A stretch of 47,375 nucleotides of DNA from Planctomycetia bacterium (GTDB lineage Bacteria > Planctomycetota > Planctomycetia > Pirellulales > UBA1268). The notes under the pieces were generated by a model. It searched no databases. It saw only the letters and a program-made list of their open reading frames with translations, and was not told the DNA's origin. Position numbers and translations under genes: made by a program. Position 1 is the first letter of the stretch. The number at the start of each line of letters is the position of its first letter. This document shows, in pieces, positions 8,597-16,461 of this stretch. The stretch spans positions 1 through 47,375 of the forward strand of contig JAPLNR010000038.1 in the NCBI GenBank assembly GCA_026401035.1. The letters run 5' to 3'.

Positions 8597-9631
8597 CTAG
8601 CTGAGAATGATCGCTCTTCCGGCTAGTTGTCCAATCAGCATCTCTTCAATTGCAATATTGATGTCTAACAACGAGTATCTCTTCCCAATGAGAATTTCAA
8701 GCGACAACTTCCCATCGAGGCACAGTCGCGTGTATCGCGGGATATCGATCTCCGGTCGGCACTCGCCACCGTGCGAGCCGACAAGCCGCTTCTCGAAGTG
8801 GAGCGGAAGCGTGGAGATCGCGGCGACGCTGTCCTTTGGCGGCACGCCGACGAGCACCGTCCGGCCCCGTGGGCCGGTGAGCCGGCTTGCCAAGGCGATC
8901 ACGTCGACGTTGCCAGTGTTGTCGACCGCCACGTCGACGCCGTCGCTACCCACGACCTGCTTAATTTTCTCGGCGGCATCGGCTTTCGCCGAGTTGATCG
9001 TGTGCGTGGCGCCGAGCGACCGCGCGAGCTTGAGCCGGTTGTCGAAGAGATCAATGGCAATGATCGGGTTGGCTCCGGCGAGGGCCGCTCCCTGCACGAT
9101 GTTGAGCCCGATGCCCCCCGCGCCAAAAACTGCGATCGACTGGCCAATCGCCAGTTGTGCGTTGTTGTTGACGACGCCGAAGCCCGTCGTGACGGCGCAG
9201 CCAAAAAGAGCAGCAATCTCGGGATCGAAGTCGGTCGGGATGGCAGTGACACGGTTCTCCGAGACAATGGCGTACTCGTTGAACGTGGTCACCCAGCCGG
9301 CGTTGACTTTTCCAATCCGCGACTCATAGACCGGCGTTACCGATTCAAGTCCCGCCCCCTTCCGCCAGTGGAGCACGACGCGGTCGCCGGGCTTCACTGT
9401 GCGGACGCCCTCCCCCACCTCCAGCACCTCGCCGCAGCCCTCGTGGCCAAGCAGATGGGGCAGAAACCTATCGGGCCCCTTCACGCCGTTGATTTCGCCG
9501 ATTTGCGAGCCGCAGATGCCGCTTGTGAGCACCTTCACGAGCACCTGGCCGAGCTTGGGCGAGGGGACCTCGATCTCCTCGATGACGAGGGGTTTTCTTT
9601 GCTCGACGAGAATGGCGGCGAGGGATTTCAT
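8597..9631 (-). CDS. Zinc-type medium-chain alcohol dehydrogenase-like protein
   Basis: 344 residues from MKSLAAILVEQ. The GroES-like domain has SGICGSQIGEI (about Cys40) and LGHEGCGEVLEVGEGV (about 62-77). The Rossmann domain has VFGAGGIGLNIVQGAALAGA (about 168-187) and an Asp-ending beta-2 strand (IIAIDLFDN), suggesting NAD(H). The catalytic-zinc ligands look present (Cys40, His63-Glu64, FGCAVTTG), but the four-cysteine structural-zinc lobe is absent, replaced by HWRKGAGLESVTP. It probably oxidises or reduces a sugar or polyol intermediate of the operon. The frame could extend to 9694, but that would overlap the methyltransferase gene. The ATG at 9631 leaves a 13-base gap and matches the family N-terminus. 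Last gene of the nine-gene operon. Confidence 0.87.
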   Translation of the reverse strand: MKSLAAILVEQRKPLVIEEIEVPSPKLGQVLVKVLTSGICGSQIGEINGVKGPDRFLPHLLGHEGCGEVLEVGEGVRTVKPGDRVVLHWRKGAGLESVTPVYESRIGKVNAGWVTTFNEYAIVSENRVTAIPTDFDPEIAALFGCAVTTGFGVVNNNAQLAIGQSIAVFGAGGIGLNIVQGAALAGANPIIAIDLFDNRLKLARSLGATHTINSAKADAAEKIKQVVGSDGVDVAVDNTGNVDVIALASRLTGPRGRTVLVGVPPKDSVAAISTLPLHFEKRLVGSHGGECRPEIDIPRYTRLCLDGKLSLEILIGKRYSLLDINIAIEEMLIGQLAGRAIILS

Positions 9632-9644
9632 GATGGGGCCGGTG

Positions 9645-10307
9645 TCACTCGAAATAGATGAACGAATGGTCGCCGGTGTAGCCGGCGTGGGCAAGCCACC
9701 ACTCCCATTCCTTGGGGGTGCAGAACATCTCGCACGTGAACTGCCAATAGAGCAGGTTCACCTTCTCCTCCTCGGTCCGCCAAGATTCCACGCAGATGTA
9801 TTTATGCCGCCGGCCCACTCGCTCGATTTCCTTGAGCGCGTCGAAGAGGTCGTAGCAGTAGAGGTTGTGGAGCGTGTTGAGCGAGATGACGAGATCGAAG
9901 CTCTTGTCAGGGAACGGTAGCTTCGCCGCGCTCGCCTCCCGGAGAAACGGTTTTACCTCTTCCTTGGCGTGTTCGAGTGCATAGCTGGAGATGTCGATGC
10001 CAACCACCTCCACACCCGGGCGGGCCTGCGTGAAGTCGTACAGCAAGAAACCCTTGCCGCAGCCGACATCGAGAATCCGGTCACCCGGCTTGATCCCATA
10101 ATGGGCAACCATCGCGTCGGCCACCTTTCGCCAGCGGCCGTCGTAGTTGTAGCCGCCGTAGCCGGTCCGCCGGTCGCCGTCCCAGTAGTCCTTGCCCCAC
10201 TGCTTGCCGAGCTTCGCCGCCTCGGCCTTGGAAAACTCCGTCACCCGAGCGACATAGTCGCGCTTCGTGGCCTTGTGGATCGTGGAGAGAAAATCGATGT
10301 ATGCCAT
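9645..10307 (-). CDS. SAM-dependent class I methyltransferase
   Basis: 220 residues with motif I ILDVGCGKGFLLYDF (about 78-92), an acidic post-I position (VVGIDIS) and motif IV FDLVISLNTLHNLY. The N-terminus is rich in Tyr/Gly/Trp (KDYWDGDRRTGYGGYNYDGR), and the C-terminus is aromatic (EWEWWLAHAGYTGDHSF). This is a Methyltransf_11-type domain; the methylated substrate is unknown and is probably a sugar or small molecule from the operon. It lies between the HAD-kinase fusion (19 bases upstream) and the dehydrogenase (13 bases downstream). Confidence 0.85.
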   Translation of the reverse strand: MAYIDFLSTIHKATKRDYVARVTEFSKAEAAKLGKQWGKDYWDGDRRTGYGGYNYDGRWRKVADAMVAHYGIKPGDRILDVGCGKGFLLYDFTQARPGVEVVGIDISSYALEHAKEEVKPFLREASAAKLPFPDKSFDLVISLNTLHNLYCYDLFDALKEIERVGRRHKYICVESWRTEEEKVNLLYWQFTCEMFCTPKEWEWWLAHAGYTGDHSFIYFE

Positions 10308-10326
10308 GGTGTATATGCAGTGTTAG

Positions 10327-12012
10327 TCAGACTTCCAGTCGTGCGAGTGCGGTCTCCACCTTTTGCAACTGGATCATCTGCCGATGCTCAAGGCTTTCGT
10401 CCGTGCGGGCGAAGGCCCGCCGCGTGTCCCCCACCGGCAGGAACTCATTCAGCATAATGCAGCACCACTTGAGTTCGTAAACGGGCAGAAGGAGGGCCAC
10501 GCGGTCGCAAATGATGTCGGCCCCGGGTGCCAGGCCGGCGACCGCCCGCAGGAACGATTCGAAATACTCCCGCGGCACCGGCACGGCCGGCTGGCAGAAG
10601 AAGTCGCAGACGGTCTTGGCGGGGTCGTCCCAGCCTGCGTATTCGAAGTCGATGAACCGCAGGCCGGCGTCGGTCGCAATGCAGTTGTGGAAGCCGAAGT
10701 CGGAGGAGCTGATCACGTGGGCCGCGGCCGGCAGCGGTGAATCGAGAGGCGCTCCGATGGCCCGTCCGCAGCCAAGGACCGCCGACCGGGCCCGCTCCCA
10801 GAGGGGCCGCAGCCGCTCGGCGACGATTGTGGCCGCCTGTCGATGTAGATCCGACTCGGGCTCGATCCGGTCGAGCCTGGCGATCCTCCGGTCGACGCAG
10901 GCAAGATGCTCGGCCAGCGAAAAGCACGCCTCGGAAGCGATGGGCAGGTCTGCTGCCCCGGGGTCGTGCCGGTGGTGATGGACGGCCGTAAAGAAGGCCG
11001 CCGCCTCCTCGACGTGAGCTGCCGTCACCTCTCCGGGGGTGAGCTTGCGGCCGGGAATGAACTCGTAAAGGGCGAGCCCGGCGTTACGATCGCAGGCCAG
11101 CGGCTGCGGGAGAGCGCGAACGCCCATGCCCCACGCGAACCGGCAGAAGGCCTGCTCGCCGCCGAGGCGGTCCCGCGGGTCGGAGGGATGCTGGAAGTAT
11201 TCCTTGAGGAGGACTGGGCCCGCGGCCGTCTCGACGCGATAGACGCGGTTGTTGCCACCGCCGGCGAGCCGTTCGATTGCCGTGGGCGGGGAGAGCCCGG
11301 CCGCGGTGCAGAGGCCGGAAATGGATGAAGCAGTAATCGCGTCAGCGCGAGGGCCGTGTCCACTCACTTCCGCGAGCGGCTTTTGGGGGATGAGGGTTGG
11401 CTGGCCTTTGGCCACGGGAAGTATTTCCGCGATCTGATGCCAAGATGGAACCACTTCGACACCGGAACCTGAGCCGTGCTGTCCTTGCGGGTCGAAGAGG
11501 ATTCGGCGGACATCCCTCGGAAAGAGCGGATGCGTGAGCAGCTCGGGCAGGTCGTCGATGAAGTGCGTGCAGCCCAGCTCGGCGACCCGTGCCAGCTTTG
11601 CCTCCTTCGTCTCCTCGAAGAACACTCGCTCCATGGGCAGGCCGAGGCCTTCCGCATCGTGAAACCCGTGGCGTGCGAGCCAGTCGCGGGCGGCGGCGTG
11701 CAGATCGTGCCGCTCGCCCAGGTACGGAAACCGCGTACGGTGGCTAATAATCGCCACGGGCAGGCTGGCCGCGCGGCAGGCCGCGAAGAACTCGACCACC
11801 CCAGAAAACGGCGGCGCATCCATCATCCGCGGGCCGTAGATGATTCCCTGCAGCTCAGTCCAACGGCCTTCGGCTCCGGCCGCTCGGAGATAGTCCCGGA
11901 TCGCGGTCTTCGACGTCGCAGCTTCCGGCGGCACGAGTCCCTGCTCGACGGCAACCCGGCCGAAGACCTCGTCGTAGCAGACGATCGTATTGTCGAAGTC
12001 GATGCCGATCAC
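10327..12012 (-). CDS. Fusion of HAD phosphatase-like domain and APH/choline-kinase-like domain
   Basis: 561 residues from a GTG at 12012 that overlaps the previous stop (GTGA). The frame is open further upstream to 12174, but that stretch lies within the transketolase gene. N-terminal HAD-like domain (about 1-185): IDFDNTIV with the two motif-I aspartates, IISHRT, a Lys in EETKEAK and motif IV FIDDLPE. After a linker, an APH/choline-kinase-type domain (about 235-561): LAGGGNNRVYRV, a catalytic-lobe Lys in VLLKEYF, SSDFGFHN in place of the usual HxDxxxxN (His replaced by Ser, Asp and Asn kept) and FIDFEYAGWDDP as the metal-binding motif. It may phosphorylate one intermediate and dephosphorylate another; the substrate is unknown. 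Confidence 0.8.
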   Translation of the reverse strand: MIGIDFDNTIVCYDEVFGRVAVEQGLVPPEAATSKTAIRDYLRAAGAEGRWTELQGIIYGPRMMDAPPFSGVVEFFAACRAASLPVAIISHRTRFPYLGERHDLHAAARDWLARHGFHDAEGLGLPMERVFFEETKEAKLARVAELGCTHFIDDLPELLTHPLFPRDVRRILFDPQGQHGSGSGVEVVPSWHQIAEILPVAKGQPTLIPQKPLAEVSGHGPRADAITASSISGLCTAAGLSPPTAIERLAGGGNNRVYRVETAAGPVLLKEYFQHPSDPRDRLGGEQAFCRFAWGMGVRALPQPLACDRNAGLALYEFIPGRKLTPGEVTAAHVEEAAAFFTAVHHHRHDPGAADLPIASEACFSLAEHLACVDRRIARLDRIEPESDLHRQAATIVAERLRPLWERARSAVLGCGRAIGAPLDSPLPAAAHVISSSDFGFHNCIATDAGLRFIDFEYAGWDDPAKTVCDFFCQPAVPVPREYFESFLRAVAGLAPGADIICDRVALLLPVYELKWCCIMLNEFLPVGDTRRAFARTDESLEHRQMIQLQKVETALARLEV

Positions 12013-12938
12013 CGGGCTGCCTGATAGCGGGCCGCGATCCGCTCGGCCACGGCCGGTGCCGTCAGGCCGCACCGCTCCCGCATCCACTGCTGGCTCCCGG
12101 CCTCGGAGATGAATGCATCGGGCGTGCCGATCGCCTCGAGCATGCCCCGCCGCGGGCCGCTCCGGGCAAGCCACTCAGCGACGGCGCTGCCGAGGCCGCC
12201 GATGACGCTGTGCTCCTCGACGACTGCCACGACAGGGAATCGGTTAAAACTTTCGGCAAGCAGCCGCTCGTCGAGCGGCTTCACTGTCTGCATGCTCACC
12301 ACGCGGGCCGCGATGCCCTGCGCGGCGAGGAGTTTGGCCGCCTCGAGGGCCACGGCCGTCATCGTGCCCATGCCGAGGAGGCACACATCGGTCCCGTCGC
12401 GCATCACGAGTCCGCGACCAATCTCGAACCGTGGTGGCTTTTCGTGGATCACCGGCTCTCCCTTCTTGCCGAGCCGGATGTAGACCGGCCCGGGGCAGGA
12501 GAGCGCCGCCTCGATCGCCGGCCCGACCTCCATCGCGTCGGCCGGGCAGAGGATCGTGAGGTTGGGGAAGCAGCGGAGGATGCCGATATCTTCACAGGAG
12601 TGGTGCGTAGGGCCGAGCGACGCGTAGGAGAGGCCGCTGCCAGTGCCGACGATCACGACCGGCACATTGTGGTAGCAGATGTCGACGCGGATCTGCTCAA
12701 TCACGCGGGTCGTGGCGAAAGGCGTGATCGTGTAGGTAAATGGCCGGAGGCCAGAGAGCGCGAGGCCGGCCGCCATGCCCGTCATGTTCGCCTCGGCGAC
12801 CCCGCAGTTGTAGAACCGCGTCGGAAACCTCTCCCGATACTTGTCGAAGAGCCGGTTCCCGATGTCGCCCGAGAGCAGCACGAGCCGCTCGTCTTTGGCG
12901 GCGAGGTCGGTGATCGAAGCGGCGAAGGCGTTTCTCAT
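12009..12938 (-). CDS. Transketolase, C-terminal subunit (split transketolase, copy 2)
   Basis: 309 residues from the ATG at 12938, which overlaps the stop of the N-subunit gene (ATGA). FYNCGVAEANMTGMAAGLAL (about 44-63) carries the TPP-activating Glu. GPTHHSCEDIGILRCFPNLT and VVAVVEEHSVIGGLGSAVAE are typical of this subunit. The frame is open upstream to 13175, but that region is the N-subunit gene in another frame. It should pair with the protein encoded at 12935-13765. Sequence similarity to copy 1 is evident but diverged, which argues for different substrates rather than a recent duplication. Confidence 0.88.
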   Translation of the reverse strand: MRNAFAASITDLAAKDERLVLLSGDIGNRLFDKYRERFPTRFYNCGVAEANMTGMAAGLALSGLRPFTYTITPFATTRVIEQIRVDICYHNVPVVIVGTGSGLSYASLGPTHHSCEDIGILRCFPNLTILCPADAMEVGPAIEAALSCPGPVYIRLGKKGEPVIHEKPPRFEIGRGLVMRDGTDVCLLGMGTMTAVALEAAKLLAAQGIAARVVSMQTVKPLDERLLAESFNRFPVVAVVEEHSVIGGLGSAVAEWLARSGPRRGMLEAIGTPDAFISEAGSQQWMRERCGLTAPAVAERIAARYQAAR

Positions 12939-13765
12939 GCCCGCACCTCCGGCTGGCCGAGTTCCACCCGGGCCTTCCGCACCTCTTCCGCGGTCGGAAT
13001 CCGGTAGTGCCAGTTGTTGTCGTCCTCCATGAACGACACCCCCTTTCCCTTCACCGTGTGGCAGATGATGGCCCGCGGTCGGCCGGACCCATCTGGCCGC
13101 TTGTCGAGCGCTGCCAGCAGGGCGTCGAAATCGTGCCCATCGACCTCGCACGCATCCCAGCCGAAGGCCCGCCATTTCTCGGCCAGCGGAGCCAGCGCCA
13201 TGATCTCGTCACTGCGGCCCGTCGCCTGCCACTTGTTGTAGTCGATCATCACGGTCACGCTATCGAGCTTCTGGGCCGGAGCAAACATTGCCGCCTCCCA
13301 CACCGAGCCCTCCTCGCACTCGCCGTCGCTCATGAGCACGAGGCAGCGGGAAGGCCGCCCCTCGATCCGGGCAGCGAGCGCCATCCCGAGGGCCAGCGGC
13401 AGCCCATGGCCGAGGGAACCAGTCGCCGCCTCGATGCCCGGCACGCACTGCAGGCCAGGGTGCTCTGGAAGCACTGCTCCGTCCTCGTTGTAGGTCTCCA
13501 GGAGCGCGGGGTCGAAGAAGCCACGCTCGGCAAGCGTCACGTAGAGCGCGGTCGCAGCATGGCCCTTCGAGAGGATAAACCGGTCGCGGTTTGGATCGAG
13601 CGGGTTACTTGGATCGATCCGCAACGCGGCCCAATACGCGGCCACGATCATGTCGATGCAGGAGAGCGACGAGCCGAGGTGCGGCGTCTCGGCGACGTGC
13701 GACATCTCCACGACCCGGGCGCGGATTTTTTTCGAGATTGCGGCGAGGACGGCGGTGGGTGTCAT
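12935..13765 (-). CDS. Transketolase, N-terminal subunit (split transketolase, copy 2)
   Basis: 276 residues: HLGSSLSCIDMIVAAYWAAL (about 29-48), LSKGHAATALYVTLAERG, ATGSLGHGLPLALGMALAAR, the TPP motif SDGECEEGSVWEAA (146-159) and IDYNKWQATGR. The end reads KGKGVSFMEDDNNWHYRIPT. The start ATG overlaps the upstream epimerase stop (ATGA), and the 3' end overlaps the C-subunit start in the same way. It provides the cofactor-binding half of a two-chain transketolase embedded in a heptose-type sugar operon. It may generate sedoheptulose 7-phosphate for the GmhA-like isomerase or transfer a ketol unit to a keto-sugar. Both are inferences. Confidence 0.88.
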   Translation of the reverse strand: MTPTAVLAAISKKIRARVVEMSHVAETPHLGSSLSCIDMIVAAYWAALRIDPSNPLDPNRDRFILSKGHAATALYVTLAERGFFDPALLETYNEDGAVLPEHPGLQCVPGIEAATGSLGHGLPLALGMALAARIEGRPSRCLVLMSDGECEEGSVWEAAMFAPAQKLDSVTVMIDYNKWQATGRSDEIMALAPLAEKWRAFGWDACEVDGHDFDALLAALDKRPDGSGRPRAIICHTVKGKGVSFMEDDNNWHYRIPTAEEVRKARVELGQPEVRA

Positions 13766-14754
13766 GGCTTGTGCACGTAGTCGGCCGGCACGTGGCGGAG
13801 TCGGTCGAGGTTTTTCTTCAGCCAGTCGATCGTTTCACGGATCACGTCCGCGACGGAAAGTTTTGGCTCCCAGCCAAACTCCGTGCGGGCCTTCGTACAG
13901 TCGAGCAGGTAGGCGGGATCCTGGGCAAGCCGCGGGGGCGTCGTCTCGACGGAGTCCTCGAACCGCACCCCGAGTTGCCGGCAGATCTCCTCGACCACCG
14001 CACGAATTGTCTGATTTTTGTCGGTGGCGAGGTGGTAGACGTCCCCGGGATTCCCCCGACGGGCCACGTCGAGCGTGCCCTCGGCCACGTCCCGCATGTG
14101 GATGAACGACCGCACGCTCGTGCCGCCCCCGTCGAGCCGCAGCTTCTGGCCCGTGAGAATGCAGTACACGGTCCGCGAAATGATCCTGTAGAGCGGCTGT
14201 CCCGGCCCGCAGACATTGGCCGCCCGCGTGAATGCAACGGGAAAGCTGAAAGCTTTCTTGTAGGCCAACAGGTTCATATCGCAGGCAGCCTTCGACACGG
14301 CGTAGGGCGTGCTGGGGTTGAACGGGGCCGTCTCTTGCACGAGGCCGCTCGTGCTGCCGTAGACCTCGGGGGTGGAGATCTGCACGAACTTCTTCAGAAA
14401 GTCCACGCGACGCAGCCGGTCGACGAGCCGGGCCGTCGCCACGACATTGGTCTGGTACCAATGGTCGGGGTTGTCCCAACTCTGCGCCACCATGCTCTGG
14501 GCCGCGAAGTTCACGACATATTCAGCGCGGGTCGCACGGATCACTTCCTCGATCTGGTCAAGGTCCCGATTGAAATCAAGGGCGTGGAACGCAAGGCGGT
14601 CGTGCGGCGCCCACTTGTAGGGGAGCAAGGCTTCGTCAGGCTCGGGTGAGCGGCTGATGCCGATCACGTTCGCGCCATGGGCCAGCGCGGTGGCGACGAA
14701 TGTCGCTCCAGAGAAGGAGTTACTGCCGAGGACGACGAAGGTTTCGGTATTCAT
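13762..14754 (-). CDS. NAD-dependent epimerase/dehydratase (extended SDR)
   Basis: 330 residues from MNTETFVVLGSNSFSGATFV. The nucleotide-binding glycine motif is unusual (GSNSFSG rather than GGxGFIG). ISTPEVYGSTSGLVQE and TPYAVSKAACDM supply the catalytic Ser/Thr and YxxxK. A C-terminal substrate domain has VRSFIHMRDVAEGTLDVA, and the arrangement resembles the NDP-sugar 4,6-dehydratase/reductase group. It probably modifies an NDP-sugar from the upstream HldE-like enzyme. The start at 14754 is preceded by a long hairpin and T-run rather than a clear Shine-Dalgarno; the frame continues upstream to 14808, but the extra residues are encoded by that hairpin. It overlaps the transketolase N-subunit gene by 4 bases. 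Confidence 0.87.
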   Translation of the reverse strand: MNTETFVVLGSNSFSGATFVATALAHGANVIGISRSPEPDEALLPYKWAPHDRLAFHALDFNRDLDQIEEVIRATRAEYVVNFAAQSMVAQSWDNPDHWYQTNVVATARLVDRLRRVDFLKKFVQISTPEVYGSTSGLVQETAPFNPSTPYAVSKAACDMNLLAYKKAFSFPVAFTRAANVCGPGQPLYRIISRTVYCILTGQKLRLDGGGTSVRSFIHMRDVAEGTLDVARRGNPGDVYHLATDKNQTIRAVVEEICRQLGVRFEDSVETTPPRLAQDPAYLLDCTKARTEFGWEPKLSVADVIRETIDWLKKNLDRLRHVPADYVHKP

Positions 14755-14811
14755 TGTAGAAAAAAGGGGACGGGCACCTTTTGCTTCGCAAAACGAGCCA
14801 GTCCCCAAGGT
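14755..14811 (-). terminator. Terminator-like hairpin with T-tract between two SDR genes
   Basis: The 57-base gap contains an imperfect inverted repeat. The arms are at 14766-14784 and 14788-14806, 19 bases each with 3 mismatches around a TTC loop. Read on the transcribed minus strand it begins GGGGACTGGCTCGTTTTGCG, ends in CCCC and is followed at once by TTTTTT (14765-14760). It therefore looks like an intrinsic terminator or attenuator placed 5-10 bases before the next start codon, inside an operon whose other junctions are mostly overlaps. It may also be a dispersed palindromic repeat; only one copy was noticed in the window. Confidence 0.6.
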
Positions 14812-15834
14812 TTACTTGAGCTGGACGGCCTTCATCATCTTGATGTTTGAATACCGGATGTCGGTCATCGAGTCGGTGAGTTTGCCGGCCTTGAAGGCCT
14901 TGATGAGGTCGCGGGCCCCGTCTTCGATCGTGCGCTTTGGCACGAAGCCGAGTTCGCGTTGGATCTTGTCGGAGTTGATACGGTAGGAGCGGATGTCGTC
15001 GGAGGGCGTGGTCACGATCTCGATATCCCCCTTCTCCGGCATTTCCCGCCGCACGACGTCGCGGATCACGGCCGCCGTCTCGGCGACCGTGTAGTTCTGA
15101 TATCCGGCATTGAAGATTTTCCCTGCGATCTTCTCGTCGGGCACCGTGAGCAAGAGGCAGTAAAGGTCGACCATGTCGTGCATATGCAGGTTGGGCCGCA
15201 TCTGCACGCCGCCGAAGACGGTGATCCTGCCGTTGTTCACAGCATGGTTTGTCAGGATGTTTACCGTCAGATCGAGCCGCTGCCGCGGGGAATAACCGCA
15301 GATCGTGGCCGGCCGGATGGCGACCGTCGTAAAGGTCGGACACTGCTCGGCGAAGAGCACCGGCTCGCACAGCGCCTTGTATTTGTTGTACAGCGAGACG
15401 GGTACAAGCGGGTGGTCTTCGGTCACCTGTGGCGAGTCGCTCACGCCGTAAACGCTGCCCGAGGAGGCGAAGACAAACCGCCGCACTCCAGCGTCCTTGC
15501 TGATCTTTACGCAGGGGGCAAACGAGTCATAGTTCACCGACTGGCTCAAGGCCGGATCCAGCTCCACGCTCGGGTCGTTGGAAATGCAGGCCAGATGAAT
15601 GACGGCGTCGCAGCCCTCGACCGTTTGCCGCACCGCGGCCTGGTCGCGCACGTCGCCCTTGATCACGGTAAGCCTAGGATTCGAGTGGACGGCGGCGAGC
15701 GGTTCCTCGCCATAGATAAAGAGGTCGAGGACGACCACCTCGTAGCCCTCGTCGAGCAGCCTACGTACGAGCACCGCGCCCACGTAGCCCGCCCCGCCGA
15801 TCACCGCAACTTTTGGAAACATCGTGCCACTCAT
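14812..15834 (-). CDS. NAD-dependent epimerase/dehydratase (extended SDR)
   Basis: 340 residues from the ATG at 15834, which overlaps the GmhA-like stop (ATGA); a longer frame to 15873 lies inside that gene. VAVIGGAGYVGAVLVRRLLD is the Rossmann motif (GGxGYVG, about 9-15), with beta-2 ending VVVLDLFIYG. FASSGSVYGVSD and SLYNKYKALCEP carry the Ser and YxxxK. NLHMHDMVDLYCLLL resembles the usual extended-SDR block after the substrate loop. The family includes NDP-sugar 4-epimerases and 4,6-dehydratases. Its place directly after the heptose genes suggests an NDP-heptose epimerase or dehydratase, but the reaction cannot be told from sequence alone. Confidence 0.87.
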   Translation of the reverse strand: MSGTMFPKVAVIGGAGYVGAVLVRRLLDEGYEVVVLDLFIYGEEPLAAVHSNPRLTVIKGDVRDQAAVRQTVEGCDAVIHLACISNDPSVELDPALSQSVNYDSFAPCVKISKDAGVRRFVFASSGSVYGVSDSPQVTEDHPLVPVSLYNKYKALCEPVLFAEQCPTFTTVAIRPATICGYSPRQRLDLTVNILTNHAVNNGRITVFGGVQMRPNLHMHDMVDLYCLLLTVPDEKIAGKIFNAGYQNYTVAETAAVIRDVVRREMPEKGDIEIVTTPSDDIRSYRINSDKIQRELGFVPKRTIEDGARDLIKAFKAGKLTDSMTDIRYSNIKMMKAVQLK

Positions 15835-16412
15835 GTCAGTTGTCCATCCGCCATCAGAATAAGATCCATCCACCAGTGGAGTGCGGCCGCATGGGCGGTT
15901 TCCGCGAGCCCGTAGGTTTCCGCCGCTACGTAGAGATTGAGGTCGCCGCGTGCCCGGAGCACGTTGGCGGCATTCTTGGCGGTGAGTGTGACGACGGCGA
16001 TGCCGAGTTCATCCGCCACATCGACGGCCGCCAGGATGTTCGGGGATTGGCCCGAGGAACTGATCGCAACGACCATGTCGCCCCGTTGGCCGCGACGGCG
16101 CAAGGGCTCGGCAAAGACGTGCTCGTAGCCCATGTCGTTGGAGATCGCCGTGATCAGCGAAAGGTCGGAGAAGACCTGTGTGTGCAGGCGGGCGTTCTTT
16201 GCCAGGTCGGCGGCGAAGTGGCTGGCCATTGAGGCGCTGGCGCCGTTGCCAATCATGTAAACCGTCTGCCGCCGGTCGCGAAGCCGCAGCGTCACGTCCA
16301 ACCATTCGGCGAACCCGGCGTCCGCATCGACCGCCGTGCCGTCACGATGTGTGAATGCGAGCCCGTTGAGCAGCCAGGTAAGACTCTGAACGTGCTGTTG
16401 CCAGACCTGCAC
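15831..16412 (-). CDS. gmhA: SIS-domain sugar isomerase, GmhA-like (sedoheptulose 7-phosphate isomerase)
   Basis: About 193 residues with a SIS domain: YMIGNGASASMASHFAADLA, ITAISNDMGYEHVF, VVAISSSGQSPNILAA and a C-terminal AETAHAAALHWWMD. These are the blocks of GmhA, which converts sedoheptulose 7-phosphate to D-glycero-manno-heptose 7-phosphate. The position of E. coli Glu65 (HFAEEL) reads HFAADL here, so the catalytic acid appears to be Asp, while the C-terminal His is kept. A GTG at 16412 gives the usual distance (about 54 residues) to the GNG motif; a TTG at 16457 would add 15 atypical residues. Both lie within 50 bases of the HldE-like stop. The substrate is inferred from neighbours. 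Confidence 0.83.
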   Translation of the reverse strand: MQVWQQHVQSLTWLLNGLAFTHRDGTAVDADAGFAEWLDVTLRLRDRRQTVYMIGNGASASMASHFAADLAKNARLHTQVFSDLSLITAISNDMGYEHVFAEPLRRRGQRGDMVVAISSSGQSPNILAAVDVADELGIAVVTLTAKNAANVLRARGDLNLYVAAETYGLAETAHAAALHWWMDLILMADGQLT

Positions 16413-16461
16413 TGCGACGCGTCCGCTGCATGACCGAGGATTAGGAACACCCCACAACAGT

